From NCBI RefSeq assembly GCF_013393325.1, contig NZ_QJRC01000101.1, forward strand, positions 186,001-250,000: a stretch of 64,000 nucleotides of DNA, in the 5' to 3' direction. This document shows, in pieces, positions 25,399-33,355 of the stretch. The notes beneath the pieces were generated by a model. The model was given only the letters and a program-made list of their open reading frames with translations, was not told where the DNA came from and made no database searches. This DNA is from Pseudomonas hunanensis. GTDB lineage: Bacteria > Pseudomonadota > Gammaproteobacteria > Pseudomonadales > Pseudomonadaceae. Position 1 is the stretch's first letter, and the number at the start of each line of letters is the position of its first letter. The translations under genes and the position numbers were made by a program.

Positions 25399-26232
25399 TC
25401 AGCCGCAGCTGGGCAGGTTCTTTTCCTGACGTTTGGCCTCACCCCAAAGGGCGTCCAGCTCGTCAAGGTTACAATCTTCAATGGGGCGGCCACTGTCGCG
25501 CAATGCCTGTTCGATAAAACGGAAGCGTCGCTCGAACTTGCGATTGGCGCGGCGCAGGGCGTTTTCCGGGTCGTGCTTGAGGTGGCGAGCCAGGTTGACC
25601 GCGGCGAACAGCAAGTCACCCACTTCATCTTCCAGGGCATCGGCATCGCCATCAGCCATGGCCTGCAGCACCTCATCCAGCTCTTCACGGACTTTGTCCA
25701 GCACCGGCAATGCCGCCGGCCAATCGAAACCGACCGTGGCCGCGCGTTTTTGCAGTTTGGCTGCCCGCGACAGCGCCGGCAAGGCTGCCGGCACGTCGTC
25801 GAGCAGCGACAGCTGTTCGGGCTGGGCTTTTTCCGCGCGCTCTTCGGCCTTGATTTCTTCCCAACGCGACTTGACCTGGGCCTCGCTCAAGCTGGGGGTA
25901 TCCACCGGCGCGTACAGCTCGCCAGTGGGGAATACATGCGGGTGGCGGCGGATGAGCTTGCGGGTGATGCTGTCGACCACGCCCTCGAACTCAAAACGCC
26001 CCTCCTCCCGGGCCAGCTGGCTGTAATAGACCACCTGGAACAGCAAGTCGCCCAGCTCACCTTGCAGGTGCTCGAAATCGCCTCGCTCGATGGTGTCAGC
26101 GACCTCGTAGGCTTCTTCGATGGTGTGCGGGACAATACTCGCGTAGTTCTGCTTCAGGTCCCATGGGCAGCCGTACTGCGGGTCGCGCAGACGGGCCATG
26201 AGGTGCAGCAGGTCTTCGAGGGTGTAGGTCAT
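25399..26232 (-). CDS. mazG: nucleoside triphosphate pyrophosphohydrolase MazG
   Basis: Hydrolyses nucleoside triphosphates to monophosphates and pyrophosphate. It is thought to clear damaged nucleotides and, in E. coli, to limit ppGpp effects. It has 277 residues with two MazG-type modules, the N-terminal with EEAYEVADTIE and ELGDLLFQVVYY and a second near LDEVLQAMADGDADALEDEVGDLLF. The start is the ATG at 26232 with AAGGA nine bases upstream. It follows relA directly, and a REP hairpin lies between them. Confidence 0.95.
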   Translation of the reverse strand: MTYTLEDLLHLMARLRDPQYGCPWDLKQNYASIVPHTIEEAYEVADTIERGDFEHLQGELGDLLFQVVYYSQLAREEGRFEFEGVVDSITRKLIRRHPHVFPTGELYAPVDTPSLSEAQVKSRWEEIKAEERAEKAQPEQLSLLDDVPAALPALSRAAKLQKRAATVGFDWPAALPVLDKVREELDEVLQAMADGDADALEDEVGDLLFAAVNLARHLKHDPENALRRANRKFERRFRFIEQALRDSGRPIEDCNLDELDALWGEAKRQEKNLPSCG

Positions 26233-26258
26233 GTAAACAGGTCCTTCGGCGGTGGCTT

Positions 26259-26280
26259 CTTCGCGGGCGAACCCGCGAAG
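26259..26280. repeat. REP-like palindrome between relA and mazG
   Basis: CTTCGCGGG and CCCGCGAAG, nine-base arms around CGAA, match the GCGGG/CCCGC palindromes seen at 31028 and 39980. Such extragenic palindromes are abundant in the putida group and may affect mRNA stability between the two genes. Confidence 0.75.
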
Positions 26281-26294
26281 CAGGCGACGCAGTC

Positions 26295-28535
26295 TCAAGG
26301 GGTACGATTACGCCGCGTCTCGATGATGTTCGGCAGCTGCGAGATCCGCCCCAGCAGGCGACCCAGCGCGTCCAGGCCTGGAATCTCGATGGTCAGCGAC
26401 ATCAGCGCGGTGTTGTCTTCCTTGTTCGAGCGGGTGTTCACCGCCAATACGTTGATCTTTTCGTTCAACAGCACCTGCGACACGTCGCGCAGCAGGCCCG
26501 GGCGGTCGTAGGCACGGATGACGATGTCGACCGGGTAGGTCTGCACCGGGATCGGCCCCCAGCTCACCTGGATCATGCGCTCCGGCTCCTTGCCTGCCAG
26601 TTGCAGCACCGAGGCGCAGTCCTGGCGGTGAATGCTCACGCCACGGCCCTGGGTGATGTAGCCGACGATGGCATCGCCCGGCAGCGGCTGGCAGCAACCA
26701 GCCATCTGCGTCAGCAGGTTGCCGACACCCTGGATCTGGATGTCGCCACGCTTGCCGGTACGAGGCCCGGTTGGCTTGCGCGGCACCAGCTCGATCTGCT
26801 CGATGCGCTCGGGCTCCAGCAACTGCTGGGCGGCATTGACCAGGTGCGCCAGGCGCAGGTCGCCAGCACCGAGCGAGGCGAACATGTCCTCGGCGGTCTT
26901 GACGTTGGTCTTCTCGGCCAGGCGTTCGAAGTCCACTTGCGGCAGGCCCAGGCGGCTGAGCTCGCGCTCGAGCAAGGTCTTGCCGGCAGCGACGTTCTGG
27001 TCGCGCGCCTGCAGCTTGAACCAGTGGACGATCTTGGCCCGCGCTCGCGAGGTGGTGACGTAGCCCAGGTTGGAGTTCAACCAGTCACGGCTGGGGTTGC
27101 CATGCTTGCTGGTGATGATCTCCACCTGCTCGCCGGTTTGCAGGCTGTAGTTCAGCGGCACGATACGGCCGTTGATCTTCGCGCCCCGGCAGTTGTGGCC
27201 GATCTCGGTATGCACGCGGTAGGCGAAGTCCAGTGGCGTGGCGCCCTTGGGGAGATCGATGGCGTGGCCGTCGGGGGTGAACACATAGACCCGGTCGGGC
27301 TCGATGTCGACCCGCAACTGCTCGGCCAGGCCACCGATGTCGCCCAGCTCTTCATGCCATTCCAGCACCTGACGCAGCCAGGAGATCTTCTCTTCATAGT
27401 GGTTGGAGCTGGGCTTGACGTCGGTGCCCTTGTAGCGCCAGTGGGCGCACACCCCAAGCTCGGCTTCTTCGTGCATGCCGTGGGTACGGATCTGCACCTC
27501 CAGCACCTTGCCCTCGGGGCCGATTACCGCTGTGTGCAGCGAGCGGTAGCCGTTCTCCTTGGGGTTGGCGATGTAGTCGTCGAACTCCTTGGGAATGTGC
27601 CGCCACAAGGTATGCACGATACCCAACGCGGTGTAGCAGTCGCGAATTTCCGGCACCAGCACGCGTACTGCACGCACGTCGTAGATCTGGCTGAATTCCA
27701 GGCCTTTGCGCTGCATCTTGCGCCAGATCGAATAGATATGTTTCGCCCGGCCGCTGATGTCGGCGTTCACACCGGTGGCCAGCAGCTCGTTCTGCAGTTG
27801 GTTCATCACGTCGCTGATGAAGCGCTCGCGGTCCAACCGGCGCTCGTGCAACAGCTTGGCGATCTGCTTGTACTGGTCGGGTTCGAGGTAGCGGAAGGAC
27901 AGGTCTTCCAGCTCCCACTTGATGTGGCCGATACCCAGGCGGTGCGCAAGCGGTGCATAGATGTCGAACACCTCACGCGCGACGCGCAGGCGTTTTTCGT
28001 CGTCGGCGGCCTTGACCGCACGGATTGCGCAGGTGCGTTCGGCCAGCTTGATCAATGCCACCCGCACGTCGTCGACCATGGCCACGAGCATCTTGCGCAG
28101 GTTCTCGACCTGCGCCTGCGAGCCCAGTACCAGCGACTGGCGTGGGCTGAGGCTGGCACTGATAGCGGCCATGCGCAGCACGCCGTCGATCAGCTTGGAC
28201 ACGACCGGGCCAAAACGCTGGCTGACTTCGGCCAGGGTAACTTTGCCCTCGCGCACCGAGCGGTAGATGACCGCTGCCACCAGGGAATCCTGGTCGAGCT
28301 TGAGATCGGCGAGAATTTCGGCGATTTCCAGGCCCGCCTGGAAGCTCGACGTACCGTCCGCCCAGGAATGCTTGGCCGGGTTGCCCTTTTTCTCTACTTC
28401 ATGAGCAAACTCGCAGGCTTCTTTCAGCGCTGCGCGATCCAGTGCCGAATCGACGCTTACCACATGGTCCAACCATGCTTCGAGATTGATACTGCCGTCA
28501 GTGTTGACCGGCTGGTGCACTCTCACCTGTACCAT
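26295..28535 (-). CDS. relA: GTP pyrophosphokinase RelA
   Basis: Makes (p)ppGpp from GTP/GDP and ATP when uncharged tRNA stalls ribosomes. It has 746 residues. The N-terminal HD domain is degenerate: VAAVIYRSVREGK replaces the hydrolase HDxxED, as expected for a synthase-only RelA. The synthetase core has YDVRAVRVLVPEIRDCY and NPKENGYRSLHTAV. A TGS domain (DRVYVFTPDGHAIDLPKGAT), a zinc-finger-like region and a C-terminal ACT domain follow. The ATG at 28535 is chosen because MVQVRVHQPVNTDGS is the family N-terminus; an upstream extension is not supported. Confidence 0.96.
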   Translation of the reverse strand: MVQVRVHQPVNTDGSINLEAWLDHVVSVDSALDRAALKEACEFAHEVEKKGNPAKHSWADGTSSFQAGLEIAEILADLKLDQDSLVAAVIYRSVREGKVTLAEVSQRFGPVVSKLIDGVLRMAAISASLSPRQSLVLGSQAQVENLRKMLVAMVDDVRVALIKLAERTCAIRAVKAADDEKRLRVAREVFDIYAPLAHRLGIGHIKWELEDLSFRYLEPDQYKQIAKLLHERRLDRERFISDVMNQLQNELLATGVNADISGRAKHIYSIWRKMQRKGLEFSQIYDVRAVRVLVPEIRDCYTALGIVHTLWRHIPKEFDDYIANPKENGYRSLHTAVIGPEGKVLEVQIRTHGMHEEAELGVCAHWRYKGTDVKPSSNHYEEKISWLRQVLEWHEELGDIGGLAEQLRVDIEPDRVYVFTPDGHAIDLPKGATPLDFAYRVHTEIGHNCRGAKINGRIVPLNYSLQTGEQVEIITSKHGNPSRDWLNSNLGYVTTSRARAKIVHWFKLQARDQNVAAGKTLLERELSRLGLPQVDFERLAEKTNVKTAEDMFASLGAGDLRLAHLVNAAQQLLEPERIEQIELVPRKPTGPRTGKRGDIQIQGVGNLLTQMAGCCQPLPGDAIVGYITQGRGVSIHRQDCASVLQLAGKEPERMIQVSWGPIPVQTYPVDIVIRAYDRPGLLRDVSQVLLNEKINVLAVNTRSNKEDNTALMSLTIEIPGLDALGRLLGRISQLPNIIETRRNRTP

Positions 28536-28631
28536 CTTTGTTATACCTTTCCATACAGCGCACCACGCGGGTGCGCTGGCGATCACCGTGCGGCCGCCAT
28601 TCCATGGCAACCGCACCAAGGGGCCAGTCAG

Positions 28632-29990
28632 CTAGCCCGCTTCGAATAACGCCATGGCCTCGACATGCGCCGTCTGAGGAAACATGTCGAGAATCCCGGC
28701 CCTTTTTAACCGGTACCCCTGACCGACCAGCACCTGGGCGTCTCGCGCCAGCGTGGCCGGGTTGCACGATACATAGACCAGCCTGCTGGCCTTGAGGCGG
28801 GCGATGCCTTGCACCACCTCGAAAGCACCGTCGCGCGGTGGATCCAAGAGTACCGCAGAAAAGCCCTCGGCGGCCCATCCGGTGCCTGCCAAAGGCTGCG
28901 ATAAATCGGCCTGAAAAAACCGTGCGTTATGCACATTGTTGTTCCGGGCATTGGCTGCGGCCCGATCGACCATGGCCTGCACACCTTCCACTGCCACCAC
29001 CTCGCGCGCCTGGCGGGCCAGCGGCAGGGCGAAGTTGCCCAGGCCACAGAACAGGTCCAGCACGCGCTCGTCGGCCTGTGGTGCGAGCCAGGCCAAGGCC
29101 TGCTCGATCATGGCCGTGTTGACCTGGGCATTCACTTGCACGAAGTCGCCAGGGCGCCAGGCCAGTTCCAGCTGCCAGGGCGCCAGGGCAAAGCCCAGTT
29201 GCGCGGCCGGGTCCACGGGTGCCGGCTCACCTTCGCCTTGCAACCACAGCTGGGCATTGGCCTGCTCGCAGAACGCCTGCAGCCTGGCCAGGTCCTCGGC
29301 CGGTAGCGGCGCCACGTGGCGCACCAGCACCGCCTCGGCAGTGCCGCTGAATAGCTCCACATGGCCTAGCGCCTGCGGTTTGTTCAACGAGCGCAGCACC
29401 GTCGGCAAGTGCCGCAGAATCGACTGCAAGGGCTGTACCAGCACAGCGCAATCATCGATGGCAATGATGTCCTGGCTGGCTTCGGCACGGAAGCCTACCT
29501 CCAGTTGACGCGCCTTGATGTCCCAGCGTACGGCCACGCGAGCCCGGCGCCGGTAGCCGAATTCTGGCCCGCTCAAGGGGGCGGCCCATTCCTCGGGCTG
29601 CACGCCAGCTACCCGCTGCAGTTGCTCAGCCAGGGTGCGCTGCTTGAGCGCCAGCTGCGCTTGGTGCGGCAGATGCTGCAGGTTGCAGCCACCACAGCGG
29701 TCGTAGTAGCGGCACGGCGCCTCACGGCGCTCGGGGCTTGCCTGCAGCAAACGCTCGAGGCGGGCCTCGACCACTTTGCCACGGGCATTGAGCACGCGCG
29801 CCTCCACGGCCTCGCCGGCCAGGGCGCCACTGACGAACCAGGTGCGCCCGTCGTGGAACGCGATGCCACGGCCGTCACCGGCCAGGCGCTCGATGTCCAG
29901 GCGTTGTTTCTTGCCTACGGGAATCTGGGCGCTGCGGTTGCCGCCGGTCGGCTGGAAGCGCAGGCCACTGTTGGTTTTTTTCTTGGACAT
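28632..29990 (-). CDS. rlmD: 23S rRNA (uracil-1939-C5)-methyltransferase
   Basis: An SAM-dependent methyltransferase of 452 residues that modifies U1939 of 23S rRNA. It has an N-terminal TRAM domain (QRLDIERLAGDGRGIAF), then the [4Fe-4S] cluster cysteines in APCRYYDRCGGCNLQHL with a further upstream residue. Motif I is VLDLFCGLGNFALPLA, and the catalytic cysteine is in VYVSCNPATLARD. The stop of cysM immediately precedes its ATG at 29990. Formerly called rumA. Confidence 0.95.
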   Translation of the reverse strand: MSKKKTNSGLRFQPTGGNRSAQIPVGKKQRLDIERLAGDGRGIAFHDGRTWFVSGALAGEAVEARVLNARGKVVEARLERLLQASPERREAPCRYYDRCGGCNLQHLPHQAQLALKQRTLAEQLQRVAGVQPEEWAAPLSGPEFGYRRRARVAVRWDIKARQLEVGFRAEASQDIIAIDDCAVLVQPLQSILRHLPTVLRSLNKPQALGHVELFSGTAEAVLVRHVAPLPAEDLARLQAFCEQANAQLWLQGEGEPAPVDPAAQLGFALAPWQLELAWRPGDFVQVNAQVNTAMIEQALAWLAPQADERVLDLFCGLGNFALPLARQAREVVAVEGVQAMVDRAAANARNNNVHNARFFQADLSQPLAGTGWAAEGFSAVLLDPPRDGAFEVVQGIARLKASRLVYVSCNPATLARDAQVLVGQGYRLKRAGILDMFPQTAHVEAMALFEAG

Positions 29991-30890
29991 TTAGCTCGGG
30001 TCAAACAGGCCGGTGGACAGGTAACGGTCGCCACGGTCGCAGATGATCGCGACCATCACGGCATTTTCCACTTCGCGGGACAGGCGCAGCATGGCAGCGA
30101 CCGCACCACCGGAGGACACACCGCAGAAAATGCCCTCTTCACGGGCAAGGCGACGGGTGGTGTCTTCGGCTTCCTGCTGCGACATGTCGACCACACGGTC
30201 GACGCGGGTGGCGTCGAAGATCTTTGGCAGGTATTCCTCGGGCCAGCGGCGGATACCTGGAATGGCCGAGCCTTCCATCGGTTGCAGGCCGATGATCTGC
30301 ACCGCCGGGTTTTGCTCCTTGAGGTACTGCGAGCAGCCCATGATGGTGCCGGTGGTGCCCATGGAGCTGACGAAATGGGTAATGCTGCCCTGGGTCTGCT
30401 GCCAGATCTCGGGCCCGGTGCTGTTGTAGTGGGCAATTGGGTTGTCGCCGTTGGCGAACTGATCGAGCACCAGGCCACGACCTTCGGCCTGCAGCTTCTC
30501 GGCCAGGTCGCGGGCGCCTTCCATGCCCTCCTCCTTGGTCACCAGGATCAGCTCGGCGCCATAGGCGGTCATGGCGGCCTTGCGCTCGGCAGTGGAGTTG
30601 TCGGGCATGATCAGGATCATCTTGTAGCCCTTGATCGCCGCCGCCATCGCCAGGGCGATGCCGGTGTTACCGGATGTGGCTTCGATCAGGGTGTCGCCAG
30701 GCTTGATCTGCCCACGCAGTTCGGCGCGGGTGATCATCGACAGCGCCGGGCGGTCCTTCACCGAGCCGGCAGGATTGTTACCTTCGAGCTTGAGCAGGAG
30801 GGTGTTGCTGGTTTCACCAGCAATGCGCTGCAGGCGAACCAGGGGCGTATTGCCGACGCAATCGGCGATGGTTGGGTACTGCAAGGTCAT
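29991..30890 (-). CDS. cysM: cysteine synthase B
   Basis: A PLP enzyme making cysteine from O-acetylserine and sulfide or thiosulfate. It has 299 residues. The PLP lysine is Lys45 in PAGSVKDRPAL, and the phosphate loop is TSGNTGIALAMAAA near residue 75. The segment ISHFVSSMGTTGTIMG resembles the CysM more than the CysK type. The ATG at 30890 is chosen by homology, since an upstream start only adds a poor extension. It is colinear with rlmD and relA. Confidence 0.95.
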   Translation of the reverse strand: MTLQYPTIADCVGNTPLVRLQRIAGETSNTLLLKLEGNNPAGSVKDRPALSMITRAELRGQIKPGDTLIEATSGNTGIALAMAAAIKGYKMILIMPDNSTAERKAAMTAYGAELILVTKEEGMEGARDLAEKLQAEGRGLVLDQFANGDNPIAHYNSTGPEIWQQTQGSITHFVSSMGTTGTIMGCSQYLKEQNPAVQIIGLQPMEGSAIPGIRRWPEEYLPKIFDATRVDRVVDMSQQEAEDTTRRLAREEGIFCGVSSGGAVAAMLRLSREVENAVMVAIICDRGDRYLSTGLFDPS

Positions 30891-30974
30891 GGCGTATTTC
30901 ACAATCCGGACGGCAGGGGCGCCTATCATACCGGCAAACCCTCCGTGGCCATATCACGCAATCTGTGGTGCATA

Positions 30975-31009
30975 TAGCTACAAGCTATAAGCTATAAGCT
31001 ATAAGCTGC
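30975..31009. repeat. heptamer tandem repeat
   Basis: Five consecutive 7-base units read TAGCTAC, AAGCTAT three times, then AAGCTGC. They lie in the gap between the two-component kinase gene and cysM. Copy number of such repeats often varies among strains; function is unknown. Confidence 0.75.
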
Positions 31010-31027
31010 GACCTGTGCCAGCCTTTT

Positions 31028-31095
31028 CGCGGGTAAACCCGCGCCCACAGGGATTGGGCTGCCTTCAGGTGAAATGTGGTACCCGCGAAGAGGCC
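31028..31095. repeat. REP pair running into the kinase gene
   Basis: CGCGGGTAAACCCGCG at 31028-31043 is a palindrome preceded by CTTTT and followed by CCACAGGGA, the known putida REP arrangement. A partial inverted partner (GGTACCCGCGAAGAGGCC, 31078-31095) lies inside the last codons of the kinase gene. The two form a BIME-like pair. Confidence 0.7.
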
Positions 31096-32438
31096 GATAC
31101 ATGTGACGGCAAACGCATCCACAGCCGCAACCCATGCTTGCCATTCTGCGCCCACAAGGTCCCACCCTGGCGCTGGATGGCGCTGCGGGCAATGCTCAGC
31201 CCCAGGCCAAAACCACCATCCCCCGGTCGCGAGCCATCCAGCCGCGAGAACGGCGCGAAGATCCGCTCCAGGTCTTCTTCGGCCACCCCGCCGCCCTCAT
31301 CCTCCAGCCACAACCACCAATAGCTACCCTCACGCTGCCCGCCCAACCGCACGACACCCTCGGCCGGTGAATGGCGGATGGCATTGCGCAGCATGTTCTC
31401 CAGCGCCTGGGCCAGGTGGTTGAGGTTGCCCTGCACCCAGCAGTCGGCCGGCACTTCGCAGCGCAAGCGGGCAGGCGACCAGCCGCTTTCATAGCAGGCA
31501 TTCTCAGCCAGCAGCTCCCAAAGCGCGTGCACTTCGATCGGTTCCAGGTTCATCGGCGCACGTTCGGCGTCCTGCCAGGCCAACTGCAGGGTGCCCTCCA
31601 CCAGCTGCTGCATGCAGTCCACCTCACGGGTCAGGCGCTCACGCAGGCGTTGCAGGTCGGTTTCGCCGTCGCAAGCGACCCGCAACCGGCTCAGCGGCGT
31701 GCGCATTTCGTGGGACAAGTCGCGCAGCAACTGCTGCTGCATGGCCACCGTGCCCTGTAGCCGCTCGGCCATCTGGTCGAAGGCACGGGCCAGCTCGCCC
31801 AGCTCGTCGTGCCGGGCGATGGTGCGCGAGTCCAGGCGTGCCGACAGCTGATCGGCGCGCCAGGCATTGGCCTGCTCGCGCAGCTGGTTCAGCGGCACGA
31901 TCAACATCCGGTACAGGCCCACGCACAGCAACAAGGTGAACAGACCGGGGATGATGCCGTTGGTGACAATGCGCCACAGCAAGCGGTACTGGTCCGGGTT
32001 GAACCGCTGTGGCAGCTCGATCACCAGCATGCCCTGCTCCGGCGCCCCCGGGAAGGGTATGCGCACCCACGGCTGGTCGACGCTGCGCCGGCTCATCGGC
32101 CAGTCGACACCGCGCAGGCGGGTCAGCCGCTGCATGATCTGCGGGTTGAGGGTAGCGCTGTCGAGCGGCCGCAGGTTGATGTCGAGCACGCCCACCCAGC
32201 CCCGTTCACGCTGATGCATCGCCGCCACCCACTGGTCCAGCCCCGCCCGCCCACCGCTGCGCCAGGCCTGTTCAGCCTCGCCGGCGTAGCCCCGCAATGC
32301 CTGCCGGGCCGGCTCCGATAGGAAGGCATTCTGGGTTTCCATGTGCCGGCCCCAGGTGTAACTGAGGCCGATCATCAGCAGGCAGAAACCCACCAGCAAA
32401 ATGGCGAGTTTCCAGAACAGCGAGTGGCGATCCAGCAT
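31065..32438 (-). CDS. two-component sensor histidine kinase (OmpR-partner type)
   Basis: A 457-residue inner-membrane sensor kinase. Transmembrane segments lie at about residues 10-28 and 163-183 with a periplasmic sensor domain between, followed by HAMP, then a HisKA box with phospho-acceptor His243 in DLSHEMRTPLSRLR. The ATPase domain has N box MLRNAIRHSP and G2 FGLGLSIARSA. Context and layout resemble RstB/CpxA-like kinases; the signal is unknown. The last residues (SHVSASSRVPHFT) derive from a REP sequence, see findings. The response regulator gene starts just upstream and ends four bases before it. Confidence 0.92.
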   Translation of the reverse strand: MLDRHSLFWKLAILLVGFCLLMIGLSYTWGRHMETQNAFLSEPARQALRGYAGEAEQAWRSGGRAGLDQWVAAMHQRERGWVGVLDINLRPLDSATLNPQIMQRLTRLRGVDWPMSRRSVDQPWVRIPFPGAPEQGMLVIELPQRFNPDQYRLLWRIVTNGIIPGLFTLLLCVGLYRMLIVPLNQLREQANAWRADQLSARLDSRTIARHDELGELARAFDQMAERLQGTVAMQQQLLRDLSHEMRTPLSRLRVACDGETDLQRLRERLTREVDCMQQLVEGTLQLAWQDAERAPMNLEPIEVHALWELLAENACYESGWSPARLRCEVPADCWVQGNLNHLAQALENMLRNAIRHSPAEGVVRLGGQREGSYWWLWLEDEGGGVAEEDLERIFAPFSRLDGSRPGDGGFGLGLSIARSAIQRQGGTLWAQNGKHGLRLWMRLPSHVSASSRVPHFT

Positions 32439-32441
32439 GGC

Positions 32442-33161
32442 TCACTCCGCCTCGCTGGCGCTGAGCACATAACCCTTGCCCCACACGGTGCGTATCTGTC
32501 GTTCGTGGTAGCCGATACCCTTGAGCTTGCGACGGATCTGGCTGACGTGCATGTCCAGGCTGCGGTCATGCCGCGAATAGCCGCGCTGCAACACCTGCTG
32601 GTACAGAAACGGTTTGCTCAGGACCTCTTCGAGGTTGCGGTTAAGGATGTCCAACAACCGGAACTCGCTGGGGGTCAAGCCTGCCAGATGGCCATCCAGG
32701 CGCACATCGCATAGCCCCTCATCGAACTCCAGCTCACCGCAGCCAGCCTGCTCCAATGGAGCTTGATAGCGCCGCTCAAGGGCCACGCGGCGCAGAATCG
32801 CCTCGATGCGCACCTGCAACTCGGCCATGCTGAACGGCTTGGGCAGGTAATCGTCGGCCCCTCGCTGAAAGCCGCTGATACGGTCGGCCTCGGCCCCCAG
32901 CGCCGACATCAGGATCACCGGTGTGGCGCTACGCTTGCGCAATTGCGCCAGGGCATCCAGGCCATTGAGCCCCGGCAGCAGGATGTCCATGAGCACCACA
33001 TCGAAGATTTGGCGACCCGCTGTTTCCAAACCCTCCAGGCCATTACGGCACCAGGTGACCTGAAAACCACCCCGTTGCAGCTCTTCGTGCAGATAGGCAC
33101 CCAGGACCGGGTCGTCCTCGATGGCGAGGATATTGGAGTTGTGAATAGCTACAGGATTCAT
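32442..33161 (-). CDS. OmpR-family response regulator
   Basis: A 239-residue DNA-binding response regulator. The receiver has acidic residues EDD at positions 15-17 and phospho-acceptor Asp59 in VVLMDILLPG. The effector is a winged helix with LTPSEFRLLDIL and SLDMHVSQIRRKLKGIGYHERQIRTVWGKGY split across residues 170-235. It is cotranscribed with the kinase downstream. The ATG at 33161 gives the usual receiver position; a longer ORF start exists at 33236. It is divergent from gacS, with a gap of about 194 bases. Confidence 0.93.
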   Translation of the reverse strand: MNPVAIHNSNILAIEDDPVLGAYLHEELQRGGFQVTWCRNGLEGLETAGRQIFDVVLMDILLPGLNGLDALAQLRKRSATPVILMSALGAEADRISGFQRGADDYLPKPFSMAELQVRIEAILRRVALERRYQAPLEQAGCGELEFDEGLCDVRLDGHLAGLTPSEFRLLDILNRNLEEVLSKPFLYQQVLQRGYSRHDRSLDMHVSQIRRKLKGIGYHERQIRTVWGKGYVLSASEAE

Positions 33162-33355
33162 TGGCAACTGCCATGCATTCTCAATTGTGCAATTATTGAG
33201 CATCCACCGCCTGCCAGGCAACCGCCCTGCGACCAATGCCCCGGCAATGCTGCAAATCAGCTACTGAAAGAGGTGCAATGGTGCGGCAGGCGGAGTAACT
33301 TCGCGGCTTGACCGTCACCACCTGACGGCTACCAGGCACATCACAGGAGGCGAGT

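Noticed and set aside
26601..28649. Long plus-strand frame opposite relA
   Set aside because: Antisense shadow caused by high-GC codon usage; relA is unambiguous.
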